A DNA stretch of 26,265 nucleotides from Acrasis kona (lineage: Eukaryota; Heterolobosea; Eutetramitea; Acrasida; Acrasidae). A program made the translations under genes and the position numbers. The stretch covers positions 1-26,265 of the forward strand of contig JAOPGA020001283.1 in the NCBI GenBank assembly GCA_026419775.2, written 5' to 3'. The notes beneath the pieces are model-generated. The model worked only from the letters and a program-made list of their open reading frames with translations. It had not been told where the DNA came from and ran no database searches. Positions 1-8,435 of the stretch are shown piece by piece (within the stretch, counting starts at the first letter, position 1; the number at the start of each line of letters is the position of its first letter).

Positions 1-94
1 CCGACAAGCCAGAGGCCATGAAGACTCGAAGTCCCCTCCGGCGTGGTTATGGTGAGCCGGTATGCAGATTACCGCTCACCGGATCATTTTTCAA
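1..94 (-). other. Start of ITS1 (rDNA spacer), partial
   Basis: This lies just 3' of the 18S end on the minus strand and runs off the window. A near-perfect inverted repeat at 81-103 (11-bp arms around one base) spans the 18S/ITS1 boundary. It could be a processing hairpin. No 5.8S sequence is visible. Confidence 0.6.
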
Positions 95-218
95 AAATGA
101 TCCCTACGCAGGTTCACCTACGAAGACCTTGTTACGACTTCTCCTTCCTACAAATAAAAAGGTTCAGTTAATTTCCAAGACAAAAAAGCCCTGTCCGTCA
201 AATTCACCTGCTCATTCC

Positions 219-249
<31 letters not shown>

Positions 250-802
250 AGGCAGGGACGTAATCAATGCGATATGATGAATCGCGATTACTAGGAATTC
301 CTCGTTCAAGATGGATTTCCAAACAGCTATCCCTGTCACGTTAATGTTTGAAAAGATTCCCCACTCCTTTAAGGAGAAGGCTAGTAGCCACAAGAGTGGT
401 TACTTTGTACAGCTTGTTAGTATTAACAGTGTAGTACGCGTGCTGCCCAGGACATCTAGGGGCATTACAGACCTGTTATTGCCTTAAACTTCCTTACTCT
501 AAAAAAACGAAGTATTGTTCCTCTAAGAAGCAGAGAGGATATCAGAAGATAACATCCCAGTTTATAAGTTTCAGAGAGCACCCCATACGAGGCACTCGAA
601 GAAACGAACTGAATCAGAAGACCCAGCTTATAGCATATTTAGTAGGTTAAGGTCTCGTTCGTTAACTGAATTAACAAGACAAATCACTCCACGAACTAAG
701 AACGGCCATGCACCACCATCCAAAGAATCAAGAAAAGACTATCAACCTGTCAATCATTACTTTGTCCTGACCTGGTGAGTTTTCCCGCGTTGAGTCGAAT
801 TA

Positions 803-1171
803 CATTGAATCCCAGCTATTCCGTCAATGGACTTAGCCTCCCTAGACTCGGGCCTTGCTGGGCTTGGTTCTAGGGCACCGTCTCAGGTGGGACCGAATAT
901 ATCTTAAGCGTCTTGTGAACGCCCACTTCCGTTTAATCTGTGAACTGCATCCATAGTCTTAACTTGTGCTAAGACGCTAGGATTTTGCTGCTCATTATCC
1001 CATTTAACAGGTCACCATACCCACGACTTTTAGCGTGGTGCCCAATAGCAGACCTTTCGGCGCTGGGGCGGTGCTATTAAGTTGCAGGAGTTCCGAGCAA
1101 TTTGAAAGTGTAGCAGCACGTGCCACTTGCACTAGTTTTGGCTAGCGCATTAACGGCCTAATTCGTTGAAA
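803..1171 (-). ncRNA. Group I intron at about SSU site S956
   Basis: About 369 nt separates the conserved flanks ...GCGGCT and TAATTCGACTCAACGCGGG, which are adjacent in an uninterrupted SSU gene (E. coli 956/957). The minus strand has the group I core: a P-like AATTGCTCGGAACTCC, an R-like CACAGATTAAACGGAAGTGG and an S-like AAGATATATTCGGTCCC. The intron ends in G as expected. The 5' boundary is uncertain by about one T. The P7 pairing (GATTA with TATTC) has one mismatch, unlike the neighbouring intron. There is no homing-endonuclease ORF, so any spread now would need help in trans. S956 is a known insertion site for group I introns in protist SSU genes. Confidence 0.85.
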
Positions 1172-1237
1172 AGCCGCAAACTCCACTCCTGGTGGTGCCT
1201 TTCCGTCAATTCCTTTAAGTTTCGGCCTTGCGACTAT

Positions 1238-1525
1238 CGTTGTTACTTGTACATGCATACAAGACCGACTATATCTTATGCCAAGCATACTTGGCCCACC
1301 AACATTTAGTCTGTGAACTGCGTTCTCTGTGAGAGCGTGGCTGAGGATTGTTCCTTTCCCTTTAGCTTTTACCATACCCGTGGTCATTAGCACGGTCATT
1401 ATAGCATTGGCGCTACAACTTGGTATAAAAGGTCTTGAAACTTCCCCTCAATTTGAAGGTGTTGCATTTATTGCAGACAATAAAAACTAGCGTTGTTAAT
1501 AACACTCTTGAGAGCTAATCGATTA
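1238..1525 (-). ncRNA. Group I intron at about SSU site S891
   Basis: A 288-nt block interrupts the SSU core between GGGGGAGT (ending at E. coli position 891) and ATAGTCGCAAGGC. On the minus strand the elements come in order: P-like AATTGAGGGGAAG, Q-like AATCCTCAGCC, R-like TTCACAGACTAAATG and S-like AAGATATAGTCGG. The P7 strands GACTA and TAGTC pair perfectly. The last intron base is G and the upstream exon ends in T, as group I splicing requires. No endonuclease ORF fits inside. The core looks intact, so the RNA could still self-splice. I placed the site by aligning the conserved exon flanks from memory. Confidence 0.87.
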
Positions 1526-1545
1526 ACTCCCCCACGAACCCAAAA

Positions 1546-1680
1546 CCCAAACCCAAACCCAAACCCAAACCCAAACCCAACCAACCAACCAACCAACCAA
1601 CCAACCAACCAACCAACCAACCAACCAACCAACCAACCAACCAACCAACCAAACCCAAACACCAAACCCAAACCCAACCC
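1546..1680 (+). repeat. Telomere-like tandem repeat (CCCAAA)n / (CCAA)n
   Basis: About six CCCAAA units (1546-1581) pass into about nineteen CCAA units (to about 1652), then back to imperfect CCCAAA units (to 1680). The C-rich strand reads left to right, which is the orientation of a left chromosome end belonging to the DNA on the right. The G-rich strand (TTTGGG, TTGG) has regular GGG tracts that could form a quadruplex. The junction with the 18S piece falls on microhomology: the 18S motif there already reads AACCCAAAA. It could be an internal telomere-like tract, a fusion point, a microsatellite or an assembly join. Confidence 0.9.
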
Positions 1681-1753
1681 TTTTGAATCGACTGCCAAAA
1701 TCTATAAATCTGATTGTCAAATTATTTAAAAATACATCATATATTGAAGAACT

Positions 1754-2030
1754 TATGATAGATAATGATGAATATAAGAAGAAAAGAAAAGAAGTTTATA
1801 AGTCACAGAAGAAGCAGAGTTCAGACCAAAATGGTGTCAACCTAGAGCAATTTGAATATCACAACAGGTTGAGGAAAATCTTACTATATGCAGAGAAGCA
1901 TGCAAAGAAGAAGAGGAAGGAAATGGAGTTGCAAAATAATGCAGGCAGAATGTTGGCTGAGCGATGTATTGAGAGAATAAAAATATCAAATGAATATGGA
2001 TCGGAAATTATAATCAACAGGGACGTGTAA
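1754..2030 (+). CDS. Lys/Glu-rich hypothetical protein, probably a fragment
   Basis: From the ATG at 1754 the frame codes 91 residues. They are strongly charged, with KKKRKE-type runs near residue 10 and KKKRKEME near 55, and are probably alpha-helical. The open frame continues upstream to 1683 and touches the repeat tract, so the start is uncertain and the N-terminus may be lost. I recognise no domain. The next bases are AT-rich and non-coding. It may be the tail of a broken gene, from the host or an element, cut by the repeat junction. Confidence 0.35.
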
Positions 2031-2788
2031 CTGTGGATGTTTGCGGTGAAACTAGGCTAAATATCCGGACGGAAAATAATCTTAAAAAAGTAAACAATGT
2101 TCGAATGGTATAACATCACAACCCCGATGATGCACAAGTCTTGAGCATGGGAAGTATCGGCTACATGGATGCAGAAAAATAAACAGCTCAATAATCATTG
2201 GAAACAATAAACCAGATTCTATCTGTTCACTTCCTTGCTATAATTTCTACAACTAAAAAGAGATAATGAAATTTTAAACCATTTAAAACCTATGAAGCAA
2301 TTGTGCAACACACAGTTTCTTTATATATTTATGTATGAAAAGGTGAAAATAAGTGACATTAGTGGTAAAATTTTAGCATGACTAGTTAGTCCGATTGTCT
2401 GAGTGGGTTCCAATGGTTGTTCAAAATGAAAAAATATACTAGAAAACCTTTGCGGCAAAGGTTTACCGGGAGAAAGTTACCGTCGTGTTGTTCTGTATAT
2501 ATTCGTTTCATAAATATATGGATATCTAATCCTAGTTTTACCACAAACATTACTGTACTTTAGTGTTGTCACCACACAAAATTTTATAGTAGCACTCTGC
2601 AAATCAACATCAAATGTATCTCATTGCGAAAAAATTGCATCAATTATTATTAGAAATCAAGTATTACCATATTAAACGAAATAAATTTATTTTTAATTAG
2701 CATTCATCACTTAGCTCGTTTCAAATTTTAATTATCCGACCTATATAGCTGCACGTCCCTGATAATCAATGAATGATCAAAAGTTGTG
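2031..2788. other. AT-rich non-coding stretch with one strong hairpin
   Basis: I see no supported gene here. The sequence is AT-rich with stops in all frames. The one clear structure is an inverted repeat at 2444-2464 with 10-bp perfect arms (AAACCTTTGC / GCAAAGGTTT) around a single base, followed by ACCGGG. Confidence 0.6.
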
Positions 2789-3480
2789 ACAACTGTTGCA
2801 AATATGATAACAACTGCGGAAATTCTTAAGAATNTTAAAGTACTTCCGTCAGAGATACCAATTCCTCGAACACAGGTCGAATTATTCCAATATTTTCAGA
2901 CTCCAGAAATTGTTTAAAAAGCAACAAACTTTTTAAATATTCTACCACTACAAACAGTGCCTCCACAAGCAATTCAAGCTGGCCCTTGTGCAACCGCTCA
3001 TGTGAACCTTCATGCAACCCCTTGTGCTACCCCTCGTACTAACACTGTTAAAAATACCTGCGGTATTCACTTCAAGAATGTTCAACGTTGTTGAACTCAT
3101 TGAAGCATCACGCCCTGTAAAGTCCTCAATGATACCTGTGTATCATCACTTGAAGAGCTCAAAGGATGCATATCAGCGCAGCCTGTGGTAACCTCAACAC
3201 CTATGGTGTTTGAACCTGTGGTTCTATTACCAACAGTAGTTGAATTGTTGCAACAATTCTTACCTTTATGACATATGTGTCGTCGCTGTTGTGATTGTAT
3301 TGTGTTGTTCATTTGTTTTTTGTTGTTGTTGTTTAAATTTTGTTTTATTTTATTTATATAATACATTTCTCCAGAAATGGATATATAAATTTGGTCGAGA
3401 AAAGTCAGGACGTAAACGTAAGAGCCAACGAAGTAAACGTAGGAAACTAAAAAGACAGAGGCTTAATATTGTTCAATAAA
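2789..3480 (+). pseudogene. Decayed coding remnant of unknown family
   Basis: The plus-strand frames carry protein-like stretches broken by stops. About 2805-2933 reads ...TAEILKN.KVLPSEIPIPR..., and after a stop about 2937-3088 continues ...PLQTVPPQAIQAGPCAT.... A further block at 3109-3270 reads ...KVLNDTCVSSLEELKGC.... A short basic tail (GRKRKSQRSKRRKLKRQR) ends at 3479 and runs into an AATAAA-type signal. Position 2834 is an ambiguous base. The segments look like one gene that has lost its frame, or exons I cannot join. I do not recognise the family. Confidence 0.35.
3054..3066. repeat. Short palindrome ATACCTGCGGTAT, copy 1
   Basis: ATACC-TGC-GGTAT forms a 5-bp stem with a three-base loop. 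An identical 13-mer lies at 3622-3634. Each copy is followed downstream by a related segment starting TTTGGTCGAGAA (3391 and 3687), so a longer unit may have been duplicated and then diverged. Confidence 0.6.
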
Positions 3481-3621
3481 ACGTTGTGTTTCGTTATGTG
3501 TAGATTCCTATTTCCCCGCTCTTTGGCATAAAAAAATCATGGCCCACTAGTAAAGGCTATAGCCTCACTAGGAACTTTATCATTTTGTTTGGGTAACAAC
3601 AATTTAAAACTAATTAGGTCT

Positions 3622-3634
3622 ATACCTGCGGTAT
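3622..3634. repeat. Short palindrome ATACCTGCGGTAT, copy 2
   Basis: Identical to 3054-3066. It lies 65 bases before the second TTTGGTCGAGAA-type segment (3687-3725), against 337 bases in the first copy. The gap therefore changed after duplication. Confidence 0.6.
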
Positions 3635-3830
3635 CAATATGGCCTGTTAGTTTTGATGTGGTCAAAAGGATAATCCAATGGCATGTTTGGTCGAGAAGAA
3701 TCAGGACATAGCCAATGAAACAAGGAAGGTTAAATCAATTTGATTAATAAAAGTAATATTTGAAACGAGAAGTGTTGTCATGTAACGAATGAAAATGTAA
3801 TGAAAAGGTAATGTTTAATTAATAGGACCT

Positions 3831-3903
3831 AACCCAACGGGTTATTAGGGGTTTGCGCCTGTAGGCGCTTAATGAACTGTAGGGAAACCAACGGTTTGTA
3901 CAG
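3831..3903 (+). repeat. Cluster of three consecutive hairpins
   Basis: Three inverted repeats follow one another: AACCC-AAC-GGGTT (3831-3843), GCGCCT-GT-AGGCGC (3855-3868), and 3877-3903 with CTGTA/TACAG outer and AAACC/GGTTT inner arms. They are GC-richer than the surroundings. The array could be a small structured RNA or a palindromic mini-element. There is no tRNA cloverleaf and no snoRNA box that I can see. Confidence 0.5.
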
Positions 3904-4109
3904 GACTTTGACTACCGATTGTATAACATGTGAACAATACTAATAGAATGTTCGTTATGTTTCTGTACATTATAATTACATTTTGAATACTTTTTATACC
4001 ATTCAATGAATAGGTAATAATAAGAGAGTATATCAACCAATGTATTATATACTATGTATATAATTGCTAAACACTCAAGCGAAATTAGTCTTCACGCTCG
4101 TGATGACCT

Positions 4110-4135
4110 GAATGTGCTGTGGGGTCAGCACATTC
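4110..4135. repeat. Perfect 10-bp hairpin
   Basis: Arms GAATGTGCTG and CAGCACATTC pair perfectly around the loop TGGGGT. It lies in non-coding DNA between the hairpin cluster and the Thr-Pro-rich ORF. Confidence 0.7.
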
Positions 4136-4240
4136 GTACCTGTACTTTACACACCACACTTGTGAATATACACGTGTCGTGGTCAACCACTTACAACCAT
4201 TTCCCGAGAAGGTGATTTGTATATATAATTTTTTGTGTAA

Positions 4241-4900
4241 GGTAACTCATCAATAACTATTGATGGGGGTTGTAAAACTACCAATAAACTATCAAGCTTA
4301 TCTTTGTTTTCCAAAAAAGATACAGGAACAGTACAGAGGTTTATAACCAGCCCAAAACATTGTAATTCAGCCAACCTTGGCTTGTCAATAATAACCAACC
4401 ATGTAAATCGGACACCACAAAGAAGAGTAGACCCAGTCACAACACCATCAACTCCAAGTAATTTAAATCCCTTGCATTTAAATTTCTTAACCCAAAGAAC
4501 ACCAACATCAAACTATTCTAATTGGCAGGATTCATTTATTCACAAAACACCAAATCAATTTCCCCAGACACCAATGTCAAAGTCACCGCAAACTATGAAT
4601 TGCCTGACCCCAATTCAACAAAAACCAAATCAAGTACCTTGCACACATCAATTCACGACACCTCAAACACCTACTTTGCAAATTACAACCTTTCAAACAC
4701 CTACAAAAAAACCCTCCTCACCTTGGACGCCTTCTTCACATTCAGTTAACTGGCAGAATCAATGCGCTTCTGAGACCACACCTAGATCAAGCTCTCCAAA
4801 TAAACAATCTTATAATACAGAGCATAAAAGAGGCACTGTGTCCAAAAAAGCGAAACCTAATCCTCAACAATCAATGATAAATAAATTCAAATGCAATTAA
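4241..4900 (+). CDS. Thr-Pro-rich, probably disordered protein (possibly a last exon)
   Basis: The frame is open from 4241 to the TAA at 4898-4900 (219 codons) but has no ATG near its start. TTTTTTGTGTAAG just before 4241 could be a splice acceptor, so this may be a 3' exon whose upstream part I cannot identify. The product is rich in Thr, Pro, Ser, Asn and Gln, with many TP and SP pairs (QTPT, KTPN, RTPT, QTPM), the minimal site for proline-directed kinases. A basic tail (KKAKP...MINKFKC) could act as a nuclear signal. No folded domain is seen. It has more coding character than its surroundings, but a relic is possible. Confidence 0.45.
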   Translation, partial: GNSSITIDGGCKTTNKLSSLSLFSKKDTGTVQRFITSPKHCNSANLGLSIITNHVNRTPQRRVDPVTTPSTPSNLNPLHLNFLTQRTPTSNYSNWQDSFIHKTPNQFPQTPMSKSPQTMNCLTPIQQKPNQVPCTHQFTTPQTPTLQITTFQTPTKKPSSPWTPSSHSVNWQNQCASETTPRSSSPNKQSYNTEHKRGTVSKKAKPNPQQSMINKFKCN

Positions 4901-5257
4901 ACAAATACATTTTTTAAGAATTCTTTGTGTACGATTTCGCAAAAATAGTTTTATAAATAAAATATATATCTAGCTTTTTTGTCAATAGTTTTCGCCTGAC
5001 TGAAACTCTACTTCGATAATGACAAGAATAGAAGTGTTGATATAATTTAGGTTATATAATAAATGCAACATTATGGGAGATAGGAAGTTGATAATTCTTT
5101 TTGGTAATGCTGTTTGACNTCGATATTTGAGTTTGACATGTTTCCCCGAAGGGTCAAGCTAGAGAATATTGCGGGATTCTTTGATTCTGAGAGTACTGCG
5201 TGCTTGGATACATGCTTCTAATTTGGGAATCTAGAAAAAACATTCCTAATGTGATAT
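4901..5257. other. Intergenic, no gene seen
   Basis: AT-rich DNA between two convergent coding regions, with one ambiguous base at 5119. It has AATAAA-like sites near the end of the upstream ORF and no structure that stands out. Confidence 0.6.
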
Positions 5258-8059
5258 TTATAACATTAAAAGATAACCAATTGATGACACAATAATAATT
5301 CCAATGATCATACAAACATTAGGAGCGTTATTTGCTGATCCGTTGTTCTGTGTTTCTGTGTTTGCTAATTTGTTGTTTACTGATCCTGTACTAACTCCGT
5401 AATACATAGCTTTGACTTTCACTCCTCGTTCCGCTCTTGTTTTGTACTGAAAGAGGCCAAACCAGACACGATATTTACTCTTCAAAAGCTCATTAACAAA
5501 ATCTCTGTCAGATAAAAAAAGGATATTGTTCACTAAAATGGTTCCTTTTTGATCAGTTATATGTGATGTGACTTGGGTCATGTTTTTATTAAACGAGATG
5601 TATAAAATATAGTTTGTAGAGGCTTTGATTTTTAGTGCACTTGATACTTGATCATAACTCTCAAAAACCATGTTTTGTGCTGTTTCATCAAACTGTATTT
5701 TACTTGAAAAAAAGCGACCATTAGAATAAGGATATGGTTCCAAACCAAAACGAAAAGAGAGTGCAGAGGAAAGTAAATCAGATAGTTTGAATGCCAGAAA
5801 GAACTGCGATCCTGGAAGATCAAACAAAGGGTTGAAACTTGCCTGGAATGTAAAGTCTTTCTGTGATTCAAATATTTCAATATCTATTCCATCATCACTC
5901 ACTGTGTATGGTCCTGTACCATCATTAATGAAAGACTTATTGAATGTATCTCTGTTAAATGCAAAGAAGTAGGCTGATTTTGTAACATCATTCTCGCATT
6001 GCTCTCCAATGTAACTATTCTTTTTGCAGACACAGTTATTATAAGATACACAATTGCCATTTCCACTACAAACGCTAGGATTTGTACTTGAAACATTAAA
6101 ACAATCAGGTGCTACTACTTTATTACTCAAAGGAACTGATCTGATAAGATGATTTTCAGTATCAGCAATATATATAAGATCGTTAATGTTGTCTATTGAA
6201 ACTCCAGATGTTCTACTTAACATTGCATTTGTGGCTGCAAGGTTGTCTCCATTGTATCCATTAACTCCAGCGACCGTGTTTATCAGACCACTTGTGCGAT
6301 CAACAACTCGAAAGCGATTATTGCTTGAGTCTGCAATATAAACAAGGTCGTTAATGCTGTCTACTGCTACTCCAGTTGGTATATATAATAATGCATTTGT
6401 GGCTGTAATATAGTCTCCGTTGTATCCATAATCTCCTGTACCAGCAAATGTACTTATCAGACCACTTGTACGATTAACGACTCGGATGCGATGATTACCA
6501 GAGTCCGCAATATAAACGAGGTTGTTGATGCTGTCTACTGCTACTCCAGTTGGTCTATATAATAATGCATTTGTTGCTGTAATGTTGTCTCCATTGTATC
6601 CATTAACTCCAGAACCAGCGACCGTGTTTATCAGACCACTTGTGCGATCAACAACTCGAAAGCGATTATTGCTTGAGTCTGCAATGTAAACAAGGTCGTT
6701 AATGCTGTCTACTGCTACTCCAGTTGGTCTATATAATAATGCACTTGTTGCTGTAATATAGTCTCCGTTGTATCCATAATCTCCTGTACCAGCAAATGTA
6801 CTTATCAGACCACTTGTACGATTAGCGACTCGGATGCGATGATTACCTGAGTCCGCAATATAAACAAGGTTGTTGATGCTGTCTACTGCAGTACTCTCAG
6901 GATATTTCAGTACTGCATATGTATATGGTTCATTGTCACAACAATATCTTGGATATCCTGTTCCGACGATACTTTTAATTTTGTTATTTGAGCGATCGAC
7001 GACTCGGATAACACTGTTACCTGCATCTGCAATGTAAACAAGGTTGTTAATGTTGTCTATTGACACGCGGATTGGTCTATTCAGTGGTACAATTGATGCT
7101 CTATTGTTGTTTGTTCCATCAACACCACTAGTACCAGCGAATGTACTTATGTTGCCATTTCTGCGATCAACAACTCGAATGCGATTATTGCTTGAGTCTG
7201 CAATGTAAACAAGGTCGTTAATGCTGTCTACTGCTACTCCAGTTGGTATATATAATAATGCACTTGTTGCTGTAATATAGTCTCCGTTGTATCCATAATC
7301 TCCTGTACCAGCAAATGTGCTTATCAGGCCACTTGTACGATTAACGACTCGGATGCGATGATAACCTGAGTCCGCAATATAAACGAGGTTGTTGATGCTG
7401 TCTACTGCTAATCCAATTGGATTGAATAGTGATGCACTTGTTGCTATAATGTTGTCTCCGTTGTACCATAACCCTCCTGTACCAGCAAATGTGCTTATCA
7501 GACCACTTGTACGATTAGCGACTCGGATGCGATGATTACCTGTGTCCGTTATATAAACGAGGTTGTTGATGTTGTCTACTGCTACTCCAGTTGGATAATA
7601 TAATGATGCATTTGTTGCTATAATGTTGTCTCCATTGTCTCCACTTTCTCCTGTACCAGCAAATGTACTTATCATACCACTTGTACGATTAACGACTCGG
7701 ACGAGATTATTTGGTCCATCTGCAAAGTAAATAAGATTGTTAATGTCATCTATTACTACTCCTTGTCCGTCTTTGAACTTCATAACTGCTCCTTTCACAC
7801 CATCAAACATGTTGTCGTAACTACTATCAGTAACTGTTCCACTCGTAACGTTCAACTCAAACAAGCGACCAAGTGAAGCAAAATAACAGATGTTATTAAT
7901 GCCGTCAATAGCTAAATCTGTAGGAAAGATTATTAAAGACGTCGGTTTAATTCCATTTCGAAACTCTTGGTATTGCTCTCCAACAAAGGTTGATATCGAG
8001 TAGGCACCAACCACTGTAACTAAACAATAGAGCATAATCGCAAAAATGCTCACTTCCAT
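5258..8059 (-). CDS. NHL-repeat surface protein with EGF module and hydrophobic tail
   Basis: This is a 933-residue protein starting at the ATG at 8057-8059. Residues 1-20 form a signal peptide. About eleven NHL-type beta-propeller repeats follow (about residues 40-640), with the recurring core GVAVDSINNLVYIADSGNHR and a linker ISTFAGTGDYGYNGD. An EGF-like module lies at about 650-687 (CSGNGNCV...CVC...CE). A roughly 200-residue beta-rich domain of unknown type comes next. The last 22 residues are hydrophobic, fitting a GPI-anchor signal or a transmembrane anchor. NRTSG recurs as a likely N-glycosylation site. Such proteins are common in heterolobosean amoebae and suit a role in adhesion or ligand binding outside the cell. 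No intron is needed. One blade has a linker two residues shorter than its sisters (AGVNGYN against AGSGVNGYN). Confidence 0.85.
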   Translation of the reverse strand: MEVSIFAIMLYCLVTVVGAYSISTFVGEQYQEFRNGIKPTSLIIFPTDLAIDGINNICYFASLGRLFELNVTSGTVTDSSYDNMFDGVKGAVMKFKDGQGVVIDDINNLIYFADGPNNLVRVVNRTSGMISTFAGTGESGDNGDNIIATNASLYYPTGVAVDNINNLVYITDTGNHRIRVANRTSGLISTFAGTGGLWYNGDNIIATSASLFNPIGLAVDSINNLVYIADSGYHRIRVVNRTSGLISTFAGTGDYGYNGDYITATSALLYIPTGVAVDSINDLVYIADSSNNRIRVVDRRNGNISTFAGTSGVDGTNNNRASIVPLNRPIRVSIDNINNLVYIADAGNSVIRVVDRSNNKIKSIVGTGYPRYCCDNEPYTYAVLKYPESTAVDSINNLVYIADSGNHRIRVANRTSGLISTFAGTGDYGYNGDYITATSALLYRPTGVAVDSINDLVYIADSSNNRFRVVDRTSGLINTVAGSGVNGYNGDNITATNALLYRPTGVAVDSINNLVYIADSGNHRIRVVNRTSGLISTFAGTGDYGYNGDYITATNALLYIPTGVAVDSINDLVYIADSSNNRFRVVDRTSGLINTVAGVNGYNGDNLAATNAMLSRTSGVSIDNINDLIYIADTENHLIRSVPLSNKVVAPDCFNVSSTNPSVCSGNGNCVSYNNCVCKKNSYIGEQCENDVTKSAYFFAFNRDTFNKSFINDGTGPYTVSDDGIDIEIFESQKDFTFQASFNPLFDLPGSQFFLAFKLSDLLSSALSFRFGLEPYPYSNGRFFSSKIQFDETAQNMVFESYDQVSSALKIKASTNYILYISFNKNMTQVTSHITDQKGTILVNNILFLSDRDFVNELLKSKYRVWFGLFQYKTRAERGVKVKAMYYGVSTGSVNNKLANTETQNNGSANNAPNVCMIIGIIIVSSIGYLLML
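6403..7600 (-). repeat. Near-identical DNA repeats inside the NHL gene
   Basis: The blade repeats are nearly identical at DNA level. The segment TAGTCTCCGTTGTATCC recurs at 6411, 6759 and 7278. The spacings are 348 nt (two blades, 116 codons) and 519 nt (348+171, three blades). Alternating blade types (SGNH and SSNN) define a two-blade unit. This points to recent unequal exchange or conversion. Confidence 0.75.
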
Positions 8060-8435
8060 TTCTCTGGACTGTTGTGTGCTGAAATCGGTTTTTTACAGTT
8101 GATTGCCGTTTTATGGTCATGTGGGGATTACAAAGTACGACCAACAACATGTGAATGGAAATTTTAGAAACCAGGGCAAGTCTGTTTCTTTTTACAATCA
8201 ACGACACAACAGTGACAACACTCAATGTAAGTAAACACTCGTCTATCTATCATGCTCATCTATATAAAAAGGGTTTTATTGGGTTTTCACCCTTTACAAG
8301 AGGATCTTCCTCATAATCAAAACATCGACGCATAAATAGAATACCAGCTTTAGTAAACATTTAGAGTCACTTCGAAATTCAAAGCAAGATAGTAATGTAT
8401 TGGAACAAAACATTGGTATTCAAAATCAATTTAAA
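8060..8435. other. Upstream region of the NHL gene and left flank of the LTR fossil
   Basis: No gene is supported. It should hold the promoter of the minus-strand NHL gene. I searched it for a left LTR matching 11513-11702 and found none. Confidence 0.5.

Larger units (their letters stand above)
95..1545 (-). rRNA. 18S (SSU) rRNA gene, 5'-truncated, split by two group I introns
   Basis: The minus strand shows eukaryotic SSU landmarks: the 3'-end block GTAGGTGAACCTGCG (complement near 105-120), the universal ACACCGCCCGTCGC site (near 230-245), the GGCATGGCCGTTCTTAGTT-type segment near 700 and the AAACTTAAAGGAATTGACGG site (near 1203-1222). Two blocks interrupt conserved core and read as group I introns (803-1171 and 1238-1525). 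That leaves exons at about 95-802, 1172-1237 and 1526-1545. The 5' exon is only 20 nt, matching the GGGTTC..GGGGGAGT motif just before E. coli position 891. The next bases are telomere-like repeat, so the 5' half of the gene, including the 530 loop, is absent. As it stands it cannot give a full SSU rRNA. It is either a fragment fused to other DNA or an assembly join. Confidence 0.95.

Noticed and set aside
18-1399. Several open frames of 80-90 codons over the first 1.4 kb
   Set aside because: They lie inside rRNA or group I intron sequence and show no protein-like composition.
1468-1729. FG/WLVG and NPNP/TNQP repeat peptides on both strands
   Set aside because: They only translate the CCCAAA/CCAA tract in different frames.
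2789-3480. A Polinton or other virus-like element
   Set aside because: No capsid, polymerase B, integrase or protease signature could be recognised in the remnants.
3831-3903. tRNA or snoRNA at the hairpin cluster
   Set aside because: There is no cloverleaf, no TTCGA arm and no C/D or H/ACA boxes; three separate hairpins only.
5258-8059. CRISPR-like regular repeats
   Set aside because: The repeats are codon-phased blades of an NHL protein within one long open frame.
8060-8435. Left LTR for the gypsy-type fossil
   Set aside because: No stretch resembles 11513-11702; the shared CTTTACA is too short to count.
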